Assembly: GCA_910578405.1 (NCBI GenBank)
Contig: CAJTQO010000041.1
Coordinates: 1-28,518 of the forward strand
DNA from: an uncultured Lachnospiraceae bacterium
GTDB lineage: Bacteria; Bacillota; Clostridia; Lachnospirales; Lachnospiraceae
DNA length: 28,518 bases
Direction of reading: 5' to 3'
In this document: in pieces, positions 1-6,348 of the stretch
Layout: every line of letters begins with the position of its first letter
How positions within the stretch are numbered: position 1 is the first letter of the stretch
Translations under genes and position numbers: made by a program
Notes under the pieces: generated by a model
Seen by the model: only the letters and a program-made list of their open reading frames with translations
Told to the model about the DNA's origin: nothing
Database searches by the model: none

Positions 1-1
1 C

Positions 2-502
2 CCGGATGACTCCCAGGAGCCGGGAGACTCCGAAAACCCGGACGACTCCCAAAACCCAGGCGGTGCGGAAAACCCGGACGACTCCCAAAAGCCGGATGAC
101 TCTCAGAAACCGGAAGACAATAAAAAACCGGATAAATCAAAAGATTCTGATGATTCCGATGAAGCGGATCAGGCAGCCAGGGAAGCGGAAGCGCTGGAAA
201 ATATGCGTAAAAACGATCCAGGCGTTAAATATGCAAACCAATTAAAGGACATGGCAACTTCTCTTCGCAGCACAAAACAGAATGAATTTGTTATGAATAC
301 AGGCACATGGACATGCTTTAACCGGACGATGTTGGAAGCCATCGAAAGCAGACCTGACGTTACCGTAATCGTAAATTATATTTATGGCGGCAAATCTTGC
401 GTCCTGACCATTCCGGCCGGCACAAATGTTACCCAGTATATGGATGCGAACGGCTTTGCAGGATTCCTGTATATTGAAAAAATGCTAAATACGAAAAACT
501 GA
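2..502 (+). CDS. 3' end of a surface-type protein with Asp/Pro/Ser-rich linker
   Basis: The reading frame is open from the window edge, so the N-terminus is missing. The first 60 or so residues form a low-complexity acidic linker built on the motif PDDSQ/NPDDSQ, repeated about five times and then grading into a Lys/Asp-rich stretch. The last 90 residues form a compact domain containing NTGTWTCFNRTMLEAIESR and a hydrophobic VTVIVNYIYGG strand, followed by a conserved-looking IPAGTN and a GFAGFLYIEKML end. I recall similar C-terminal domains on secreted or wall proteins of Lachnospiraceae, but I cannot name the family. A repetitive hydrophilic linker before a terminal domain fits an extracellular protein. 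No LPXTG motif or C-terminal membrane anchor is present. An ATG at 203 lies inside the frame, but the upstream frame shows the same linker style, so it is not taken as the start. Confidence 0.7.
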   Translation, partial: PDDSQEPGDSENPDDSQNPGGAENPDDSQKPDDSQKPEDNKKPDKSKDSDDSDEADQAAREAEALENMRKNDPGVKYANQLKDMATSLRSTKQNEFVMNTGTWTCFNRTMLEAIESRPDVTVIVNYIYGGKSCVLTIPAGTNVTQYMDANGFAGFLYIEKMLNTKN

Positions 503-520
503 TTTTTTGTTTTTCCTCCA

Positions 521-571
521 AAAGGCTGCTGTACCAGCGTATTATTGACGCAATGACACAGCAGCCTTTTT
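521..571 (+). terminator. Intrinsic terminator of the first gene
   Basis: A perfect 12-bp stem pairs 521-532 (AAAGGCTGCTGT) with 558-569 and runs into a short T tract. It begins 18 bases after the stop codon at 502. The minus-strand gene spoIVA ends at 641 and converges on it, but on that strand the hairpin is followed by only four U, so it serves mainly the plus strand. Confidence 0.8.
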
Positions 572-640
572 CTATTTTGCATTCTTTACTTTTTATTTTG
601 CATTCTCTCGTTTCTTTCCGACGCAATCCCACTGCCTGTT

Positions 641-2122
641 TCAAATAATAATGCAGACCATCCCGCCATTGCTGTCGTTGACAATCTTTTGCATCGTTTC
701 CTGCAGCTTCATTTGGCTCTCTTCTCCAATCATGGCAATCTTGCCGGAAATGCCGTCGTTTACCAGTTGCTCCACTGTTTTGCCAAAAATATTGGTTTCC
801 CATATCCCCTCTTCGCTGGTGCCTGCATCGGAAATGTAACGGATGAGATCCTCTGCCTGCTTCTCCGTACCTACAATGGGAGAAATCTCCGTTTCGATAT
901 TGGCCCGAATCATATGAATGCTAGGGCTTTCCGCCTTGATTTTCACGCCAAACTTATTTCCATGCCGTATCACTTCCGGTTTATCCAGAGTAATCTCATC
1001 CCGGTCAGGCGTTACTACGCCATAACCCTTACAGCGCACCGCTTCCACGGCGTGAAGCACTTTCACATATTCCCGTTTCATTTTAGCCATTTCCCGCAAT
1101 ACGTTCAAAAGCTGGTATTCACTCGTAATGCTCTCTCCTACCAAATCGCTTAACATTTCATAATAGTATGAATCATCCACGTCCAGCGTTACCGAAACAC
1201 AGCCGGAGGCCATATCCACCCCATCTACCTTGCACTTCCTTATGTATTCGCTCTCCAACTGGATTCCGCCGTTGGCCACATCCTTTACACAGCCAAGTTC
1301 CCCCATCAGCGCCTTAATCTGCTGGATAATGTCCGCTTTCATCCTATGGGTGTTCGGAAGCATTTCCACCCATTTGGGCATATAAAATTCTATCATAGTC
1401 AGCGGGAACTCATACAGGATTTTTTCCATAATATCATGGATGTCTTCTTTTTTTAGCTGCTCACAGTTGACCGGCATAGCGCTGACCTGGTACTTCCTGC
1501 CTATGCTCTCCGCCAGTTTCAGCGCCTCTTCCGAATAAGGCTTCTCCGTGTTCACCAGGACAATAAACGGTTTATGTATTTTTTTCAATTCCTGGATGGT
1601 ACGCTCTTCCGCCGGCACATAGTTTTCCCTCGGTATTTCCCCAAAGCTGCCGTCACAGGTTATAACAATCCCTATTGTGGAATGGTCGTTGATTACTTTT
1701 CTTGTGCCAATCTCCGCTGCCTGCGTAAAAGGAATCTCCTCTGCGGACCAGGGTGTTTTCACCATCCGCTCCATATCATCCTCAATATGCCCGGCCGCAC
1801 CTTCCACCATATAGCCCACGCAGTCAATCAGCCGTACATTTACGTCTATGTCCTCTCCCAGCGTAATCTTCGCCGCTTCCTTAGGGATAAATTTCGGTTC
1901 CGTCGTCGTAACCGTCTTCCCTCCCGAACTTTGGGGCAGCTCATCCTGCGCGCGTACCTTCTCATGCTCCTCCGTCATATAAGGCAACACCATAATATCC
2001 ATAAAACGTTTGATAAAAGTGGATTTCCCTGTCCTGACCGGCCCTACCACGCCAATGTAGATTTCTCCCCCAGTCCGGAATTGTATATCTTTGTATAAGT
2101 TATGTGTATGCAATGCATCCAT
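641..2122 (-). CDS. spoIVA: Stage IV sporulation protein A (spore coat basement-layer ATPase)
   Basis: SpoIVA is the ATPase that polymerises on the outer forespore membrane and forms the base on which the spore coat is assembled. The 493-residue product matches the usual length. The N-terminal GTPase-like domain carries a Walker A motif, GPVRTGKST, at residues 27-35, followed by the switch-region signature TTTEPKFIPKEA and LIDCVGYMVEGA near residue 100. The long middle and C-terminal domain ends in GGMVCIII, close to the hydrophobic end typical of the family, which is needed for localisation in Bacillus. The start is supported by AAGGAGGGAG eight bases upstream. It is monocistronic by position, with tyrS ending 116 bases upstream on the same strand. 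A sigma-E-like promoter lies just upstream. This gene is the clearest sign that the organism forms endospores. Confidence 0.97.
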   Translation of the reverse strand: MDALHTHNLYKDIQFRTGGEIYIGVVGPVRTGKSTFIKRFMDIMVLPYMTEEHEKVRAQDELPQSSGGKTVTTTEPKFIPKEAAKITLGEDIDVNVRLIDCVGYMVEGAAGHIEDDMERMVKTPWSAEEIPFTQAAEIGTRKVINDHSTIGIVITCDGSFGEIPRENYVPAEERTIQELKKIHKPFIVLVNTEKPYSEEALKLAESIGRKYQVSAMPVNCEQLKKEDIHDIMEKILYEFPLTMIEFYMPKWVEMLPNTHRMKADIIQQIKALMGELGCVKDVANGGIQLESEYIRKCKVDGVDMASGCVSVTLDVDDSYYYEMLSDLVGESITSEYQLLNVLREMAKMKREYVKVLHAVEAVRCKGYGVVTPDRDEITLDKPEVIRHGNKFGVKIKAESPSIHMIRANIETEISPIVGTEKQAEDLIRYISDAGTSEEGIWETNIFGKTVEQLVNDGISGKIAMIGEESQMKLQETMQKIVNDSNGGMVCIII

Positions 2123-2150
2123 ACAAAACTCCCTCCTTATTTGCTGTTAC

Positions 2151-2178
2151 AATATATGCTTGGGAGGGAGGATTTATT
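2151..2178 (-). promoter_or_regulatory. Possible sigma-E-type promoter of spoIVA
   Basis: On the minus strand, AATAAA (2173-2178) and CATATATT (2151-2158) are separated by 14 bp. This resembles the mother-cell sigma-E pattern of an ATA-type -35 and a CATACAMT-type -10. spoIVA is a known sigma-E target in Bacillus and Clostridia. The match is imperfect and no sigma-A promoter is visible in the same gap. The gap also holds an 8-bp inverted repeat (2182-2189 and 2213-2220) without a U tract. Confidence 0.4.
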
Positions 2179-2238
2179 CTTGCGCCTGGTTTAATCCGTT
2201 ACTGTTTACGCGCCAGGCGCTTTGCATCAATCCCTTTT

Positions 2239-3465
2239 TCAGCCTTTGTAAATAATCTTCCGGAAATTCTTTTTCCCCCTTTTTAAAACAATGCCGCCGT
2301 CTGCCAGCCGCTCTTTCTCAAACAACGCTTTTATGTCCGTTACTTTTTCCCCATCCACGGTAACGCCGCCCTGCTCCACTGCGCGGCGGGCCTCAGAACG
2401 GGAAGCCACCAGGCCGGAAGCCGCCAACATGGTCAAAATATCTATTTTATCTTCCTTAAAATCCCCTTCCCCCATTTCCGCCGTAGGCATCTGCTCTGCA
2501 TTCCCTCCGGTAAACAACGCCCTTGCGCTTTCCATTGCCTTGCTTGCTTCCTCTTCCCCGTGGACAAGTTTGGTCAGTTCAAATGCCAGAATCTCTTTTG
2601 CCTTATTCAGCTCGCTGCCTTCCCAATGATCCATCTCATCAATCTGCTCCAAAGGAAGGAAGGTCAGCATACGGATACATTTCAGCACGTCGGCGTCCGC
2701 CACATTCCTCCAATATTGGAAAAACTCAAAAGGCGTTGTCTTATCCGGGTCAAGCCACACCGCCCCTTTCTGCGTTTTCCCCATCTTTTTCCCTTCCGAA
2801 TTCAACAGCAGCGTAATCGTCATCGCATATGCATCTTTGCCCAGCTTGCGGCGAATCAATTCCGTGCCGCCCAGCATATTGCTCCACTGGTCGTCCCCGC
2901 CAAACTGCATATTGCATCCGTATTTCTGGTATAACACATAAAAATCGTAGCTCTGCATAATCATGTAGTTAAATTCCAGAAAGCTTAACCCCTTCTCCAT
3001 ACGCTGCCTGTAGCACTCTGCCGTCAGCATGCGGTTGACGCTGAAATGCGCTCCCACTTCCCGGAGAACCTCTATATAGTTCAAATCCATCAGCCAGTCC
3101 GCATTATTCACCATCAATGCCTTGCCTTCGGAAAAATCAATAAATTTGCTCATCTGTTCCTTAAAGCAATCGCAATTGTGCTGGATTGTTTCCGGAGTCA
3201 TCATAGTGCGCATATCGCTGCGTCCCGAAGGGTCGCCAATCATAGCCGTTCCGCCGCCAATCAACGCAATTGGCTTATTCCCTGCCATCTGCAGCCTCTT
3301 CATAAGGCATAACGCCATAAAGTGTCCCACATGGAGACTGTCTGCCGTCGGGTCAAAACCAATATAGAATGTCGCCTTCCCATGATTCACCAACTCCTTA
3401 ATTTCTTCCTCATCCGTTAGCTGCGCCAACAGTCCCCTGGCTTTTAGTTCTTCAAATACTGTCAT
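2239..3465 (-). CDS. tyrS: Tyrosyl-tRNA synthetase
   Basis: TyrRS attaches tyrosine to tRNA-Tyr. The 408-residue protein is a bacterial class I enzyme. Its HIGH motif appears as HVGH at residues 45-48, following YIGFDPTADSL. The tyrosine-pocket segments YDFYVLYQKYGCNMQFGGDDQWSN are present, and the KMSKS loop is in the variant form KMGKT. The last 70 residues form an S4-type RNA-binding domain ending in KKNFRKIIYKG. The start codon follows AAAGGAGAAAGGGAAG. The gene has its own strong promoter and a T-box leader with a UAC specifier, so it should be induced when uncharged tRNA-Tyr accumulates. No strong terminator is visible before spoIVA, so some read-through into it is possible. Confidence 0.98.
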   Translation of the reverse strand: MTVFEELKARGLLAQLTDEEEIKELVNHGKATFYIGFDPTADSLHVGHFMALCLMKRLQMAGNKPIALIGGGTAMIGDPSGRSDMRTMMTPETIQHNCDCFKEQMSKFIDFSEGKALMVNNADWLMDLNYIEVLREVGAHFSVNRMLTAECYRQRMEKGLSFLEFNYMIMQSYDFYVLYQKYGCNMQFGGDDQWSNMLGGTELIRRKLGKDAYAMTITLLLNSEGKKMGKTQKGAVWLDPDKTTPFEFFQYWRNVADADVLKCIRMLTFLPLEQIDEMDHWEGSELNKAKEILAFELTKLVHGEEEASKAMESARALFTGGNAEQMPTAEMGEGDFKEDKIDILTMLAASGLVASRSEARRAVEQGGVTVDGEKVTDIKALFEKERLADGGIVLKRGKKNFRKIIYKG

Positions 3466-3531
3466 CTTCCCTTTCTCCTTTTCTCAGTTTTTCACACATC
3501 CCATCGTTTCTTTAACCGGATTTTCGCAAAC

Positions 3532-3571
3532 AAAAAACCGTCCTACAGGATATACTCCTAACATAGGACGG
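3532..3571 (-). terminator. T-box-controlled terminator upstream of tyrS
   Basis: An 8-bp stem pairs CCGTCCTA (3564-3571 on the minus strand) with TAGGACGG (3538-3545) and is followed by six U. The stem directly follows the T-box sequence, so antiterminator formation with uncharged tRNA would exclude it. Confidence 0.88.
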
Positions 3572-3937
3572 ACTTTAAATCCGTGGTGCCACCTATTTTC
3601 ACACACCGCTCGCACGGTCTGTCTCAGCAAGTACGGCCATCCGCTTCTTCTCCAAGACGTTTGGCAGGCAAAGCTTCTCTCTTCCGCCTTGGCCTGTTAC
3701 GGACAACGATACTCTTCCACCTTAACGCGGGGATCTACGTCACAGCCTACTAAAACCGCTTCCTTAAAAAAGCGTCTCATTCTGCCATGCAGCTCCCGGA
3801 TGTATTCGTAAGCAGTTTCCCTTGCACCTCTCAGCTCCCGGTTACTCTCTGTAAGTTTCCCTGCCAACAGACTGCCTGCATTGATTCCCAAACAATCCCT
3901 TACTACTTCTTCCGTTCCTTGCCTTTTCTTTTCTATG
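3532..3937 (-). promoter_or_regulatory. Tyrosine-specific T-box leader of tyrS
   Basis: Read on the minus strand, the leader holds a Stem I region with a likely specifier loop GAATAC. Its UAC triplet (3802-3804) is a tyrosine codon and matches the downstream gene. The conserved T-box sequence AGGTGGCACCACGG lies at about 3581-3594, where the NCCA end of uncharged tRNA would pair. It is followed directly by the competing terminator at 3532-3571. The leader is about 470 nt from the predicted start of transcription to the tyrS ATG. The regulatory logic is established for the T-box family; the specifier assignment is my reading of the sequence. A 64-codon ORF lies inside this leader on the same strand and is treated as chance. 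Confidence 0.92.
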
Positions 3938-3943
3938 CCTGCT

Positions 3944-3972
3944 ATTGTACCTTAGGATGGAAAATATGTCAA
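3944..3972 (-). promoter_or_regulatory. Sigma-A promoter of the tyrS leader
   Basis: A perfect -35 TTGACA (3967-3972) and a -10 TACAAT (3944-3949) are separated by 17 bp on the minus strand. The predicted start of transcription is near 3937, just ahead of the T-box leader. Confidence 0.88.
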
Positions 3973-4369
3973 TCTATTTTTCCACAGAAATCAATTAGGG
4001 GACACAGTAGGCTGCAAAGATTGTTTTTTCATTGTTTCTCAGCTATAAAAATGAAAAAAGGCTTGCATCGAATCTTTATTTATGATATGCTATATGCATC
4101 ATAAGTAATACGCACTACATATTTTACTATATTCTAATCCATCATCCTGCCCTTACAGACGGCTTTGCTGGATAATGCCTTTTTCTGGAAAGAAACTTCA
4201 TAGAAAATTGTATTTCTATGCAAAGATTCCCCTTTGATAGGATGTCTGGATTTCCGGCTTTTCGCCAACGATTCAAGCAACGAAACGGATAGGACAAGCG
4301 CTGCCAGGTGGAAACGCTGCATCGGCTGGATGTTTACTTTCTATACTGAACATACATATGGAGGCTCCC
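3973..4369 (+). other. Non-coding stretch between tyrS promoter and lipoprotein gene
   Basis: No ORF here has a convincing ribosome-binding site. A plausible plus-strand promoter, TTGCAT (4063-4068), 17 bp, TATGCT (4086-4091), would give the lipoprotein gene a leader of about 270 nt. The leader includes a small hairpin, CATAGAAA paired with TTTCTATG (4197-4204 and 4211-4218). A 62-codon minus-strand frame at 4134-4322 has no ribosome-binding site and no familiar sequence. Confidence 0.5.
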
Positions 4370-4855
4370 TTGAAATACAGAAACCGCTGCTTATTCTTTG
4401 CCATCTTCTTTCTGGCCTTTTTCGCCGGATGCGGGAAGAACCCGGAACTGGAAACTTATAAAACAGACATGGAAACTTTTTATATGGATATTTCGTCCTA
4501 CGATACGCGCATCAACTCCATTGATGTGGCATCGGAAACCGCCGTCCAGGAACTGTTAGACGCATTGGACGGACTGGAAGGCCGCTTTGCCTGGATGGCC
4601 TCCCTGACAGTCCCGGAAGAATTTGCCGTGATAGAACCTTTGGCCATACAGGCAGGAGAATATATGGAAAGCGCAGTTTCCCTTTTCCACCAGGCTTATG
4701 AAAGCGAACCCTTTGACAATGCCGCTGCGGAAGCCGCCCATGAATATTATGAAAGGGCAAACAAGCGGGCCGTATATATCCTTGCCATTCTCCATGGCGA
4801 ACTTCCTATGGAAGAAACGGAGGAAGAAATAGAAGGAGAGGCTGACAACGAGTAG
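4370..4855 (+). CDS. Small lipoprotein of unknown function
   Basis: The product is about 161 residues with a classic lipoprotein signal. There are basic residues (KYRNR), a hydrophobic core FFAIFFLAFF, and a lipobox FAGC with the modified Cys at residue 21. The mature part is acidic and mostly helical by appearance, and it ends in a Glu-rich tail (EETEEEIEGEADNE). I choose the TTG at 4370 because GGAGG (4360-4364) sits five bases before it. The in-frame ATG at 4358 overlaps that same Shine-Dalgarno sequence and has none of its own. The signal peptide also reads naturally from the TTG. It should be processed by LspA, which is encoded at 14699-15217. I do not recognise the family. No terminator is clear before the next gene. 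Confidence 0.8.
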   Translation: MKYRNRCLFFAIFFLAFFAGCGKNPELETYKTDMETFYMDISSYDTRINSIDVASETAVQELLDALDGLEGRFAWMASLTVPEEFAVIEPLAIQAGEYMESAVSLFHQAYESEPFDNAAAEAAHEYYERANKRAVYILAILHGELPMEETEEEIEGEADNE

Positions 4856-4954
4856 GCAGCCCAAAGAAAAAATTTTTCCCAAAACCATAAACACATCCAA
4901 GCCATACCTCATAGTATAAACCATAAATAAAAAATGAATTTTGGAGGAAATACC

Positions 4955-5191
4955 ATGAGTGATTTAACAGCAACAAACTGCGGATGCGGAACGACTAACC
5001 ACAGCGGGTGCGGGTGCAATTCCTTTATCTGGATTCTGCTTCTGCTCTTCTGCTGCAACAACGGAAGCGACAGCTGCGGATGCGGCGGCGGTCTTTTCGG
5101 CGGGAACGGCTCTTCCGGCTGCGGCTGTGACAGCATGATTTGGATTCTGCTCCTTCTGTGCTGCTGCGGTGGCAATTCTTTCTGCTGCTAA
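4955..5191 (+). CDS. Cys/Gly-rich two-module small protein (chorion-class high-cysteine type)
   Basis: The 78-residue product contains 15 cysteines and many glycines. Two near-identical modules, GCGCNSFIWILLLLFCC (residues 18-34) and GCGCDSMIWILLLLCCC (55-71), differ at only three of 17 positions. Each pairs a CGC cluster with a short hydrophobic run. The composition resembles proteins that annotation pipelines name 'chorion class high-cysteine HCB protein 13', found in Clostridia with unknown function. The start is ATG 4955, because GGAGG (4943-4947) lies seven bases upstream; the earlier in-frame ATG at 4934 contains that Shine-Dalgarno sequence within its own codons. A strong terminator follows at once, so the gene is a short unit of its own or the end of the lipoprotein unit. 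The cysteines could bind metal or crosslink into an insoluble coat; this is inference. Confidence 0.8.
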   Translation: MSDLTATNCGCGTTNHSGCGCNSFIWILLLLFCCNNGSDSCGCGGGLFGGNGSSGCGCDSMIWILLLLCCCGGNSFCC

Positions 5192-5207
5192 TCTACCTTC
5201 ACATCTT

Positions 5208-5235
5208 GAAAATAGGCTCTTATGAGCCTATTTTC
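5208..5235 (+). terminator. Intrinsic terminator of the Cys-rich gene
   Basis: A perfect 12-bp stem (GAAAATAGGCTC with GAGCCTATTTTC) has a 4-nt loop TTAT and lies 17 bases after the stop codon. The distal arm supplies the T run. Its symmetry would let it act on both strands. Confidence 0.8.
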
Positions 5236-5332
5236 TCTTAAAATATGGAAGAAGCGCAACGCAATGCATAGGGGATACATATTTCACTGCTAATTTACAT
5301 AGGATTTAAAAACAAAGGAGCTGGGGATTCTT

Positions 5333-5944
5333 ATGGAAAAAAATGGGCACGAAAAAATAACTGCATTCGATACTTTATTTACCACCAACCATATTCAAAT
5401 GCTTAAAATACTCATGCCCTATTTGGAACCTCCCATGCAAAAACAAATGGCTGTCTACATCAAATATCTGGAATTGCGCTATGCCATGTCCTGTCTGGAT
5501 TCACACCCCCACGAATTATATGGCTGTGCAGGCGGACATAACAATCCTTTGGGTGGATCCGGCCCTTTTGCCAAGGAGGAATTCCATATTGGCAAAATCT
5601 GTTCCGAGCTAATCCCTTACTGTACCGACGAAGAGAAGCAGAAAGTGGAACAGTTATCCGGGCTGTTCCGTTCCATGGAAATGTATAAAGAAATGAGCCA
5701 GACCTTTGAAGCCATGAAAGAATTTATGCCGGACTTTTCGCCGGATTTTTTGTCCGGTTTCATGCAAAACCAGACAGCCGCCGGCAGTTCCGCTGCAGCG
5801 CGAATGGAAAACGAAAATCCCGGCGAGCCTGACAGTGAAAAACAGGGGAACGGCATGATGGATATGCTTATGAATATGCTTTCCCCGGAACAAAAATCCA
5901 TGTTGGAAATGTTTGGAGGTAATCACGCACATGAATCAGAATGA
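5333..5944 (+). CDS. Conserved-looking protein of unknown function, first of an overlapping pair
   Basis: This is a soluble protein of about 203 residues with no signal peptide or membrane segment. The N-terminal half is helical with hydrophobic patches (NHIQMLKILMPYLEPPMQKQMAVYIKYLE, split by prolines). The middle is glycine-rich (CAGGHNNPLGGSGPF), and the C-terminal half is rich in Met, Glu and Phe (MKEFMPDFSPDFLSGFMQ, then MMDMLMNMLSPEQKSMLEMFGG). An AAGGAG sequence lies 12 bases before the ATG, a slightly long spacing. The stop codon overlaps the start of the next gene by 14 bases, so the two are probably translated together and may act together. I do not recognise the family. The position downstream of spoIVA and a Cys-rich protein raises a sporulation role as a weak guess only. 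Confidence 0.75.
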   Translation: MEKNGHEKITAFDTLFTTNHIQMLKILMPYLEPPMQKQMAVYIKYLELRYAMSCLDSHPHELYGCAGGHNNPLGGSGPFAKEEFHIGKICSELIPYCTDEEKQKVEQLSGLFRSMEMYKEMSQTFEAMKEFMPDFSPDFLSGFMQNQTAAGSSAAARMENENPGEPDSEKQGNGMMDMLMNMLSPEQKSMLEMFGGNHAHESE

Positions 5945-6203
5945 ATGGATGAACGATCCCCTCGTCGCAGAGATTGACCAGTCAAAGCTCCAATTTCTAC
6001 AAATGCTTGTTTTTGAAAGTAAAAACCTTACCAAAGAGCAGATGCTTCCTTTTCTGTTGTCAGTCGCGCAAAAGGGAAAAAACAGCAATATTTCTTTTGA
6101 CGACAGGGAAATTGAATTGATTGTCGCCGCCCTGCGCAAATATGCTTCTCCTGAAGAAGCAGACAAAATCAATAAAGTAATGGCCATGAAGAAAAAACGT
6201 TAA
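5931..6203 (+). CDS. Small protein of unknown function, second of an overlapping pair
   Basis: The 90-residue product begins MNQNEWMNDPLVAEID. GGAGGT lies at 5915-5920, ten bases before the ATG at 5931, inside the 3' end of the preceding gene; the reading frames overlap by 14 bases. A TTG at 5913 overlaps the Shine-Dalgarno sequence and is less likely. The protein is helical and charged, with KLQFLQMLVFESKNLTKEQMLPFLLSVAQ in its centre and a basic end, KVMAMKKKR. The segment EQMLPFLLSVAQ resembles in style the helical parts of the partner, which may reflect a shared ancestry or contact surface; this is only an impression. No family is recognised. Confidence 0.72.
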   Translation: MNQNEWMNDPLVAEIDQSKLQFLQMLVFESKNLTKEQMLPFLLSVAQKGKNSNISFDDREIELIVAALRKYASPEEADKINKVMAMKKKR

Positions 6204-6233
6204 GTGCATGGAACCATTCCTTACCGCAGAAAA

Positions 6234-6332
6234 AGGGCTGTTGCAAAATAGCTGTTATATACAAAATATGGTATTCAGAGCGTTAGAATCTCATCCATAT
6301 ATTGTATATAGGCTGCATTTTGCAACAGCCCT
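6234..6332. repeat. 99-bp inverted-repeat element between convergent genes, acting as leuS terminator
   Basis: Perfect 16-bp ends pair AGGGCTGTTGCAAAAT (6234-6249) with 6317-6332. A second paired block, TATATACAA-ATATGG, lies further in. On the minus strand the structure is followed by CTTTTTC, which makes it a plausible terminator of leuS (stop at 6349). On the plus strand it follows the gene ending at 6203 but lacks a U tract. The total length, imperfect interior and IS-like end sequence also fit a miniature inverted-repeat element. No target-site duplication is visible at the flanks. Confidence 0.7.
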
Positions 6333-6348
6333 AACCATATATGTCCCC

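Noticed and set aside
6..245. Lys/Arg/Thr-rich 79-codon frame at the left edge
   Set aside because: Out-of-frame reading of the PDDSQ repeat; the frame beginning at base 2 continues into a folded domain.
3697..3891. 64-codon ORF in the tyrS leader
   Set aside because: It coincides with T-box Stem I and linker structure and has no ribosome-binding site.
4134..4322. 62-codon minus-strand ORF
   Set aside because: No ribosome-binding site or recognisable protein features; it overlaps the probable leader of the lipoprotein gene.
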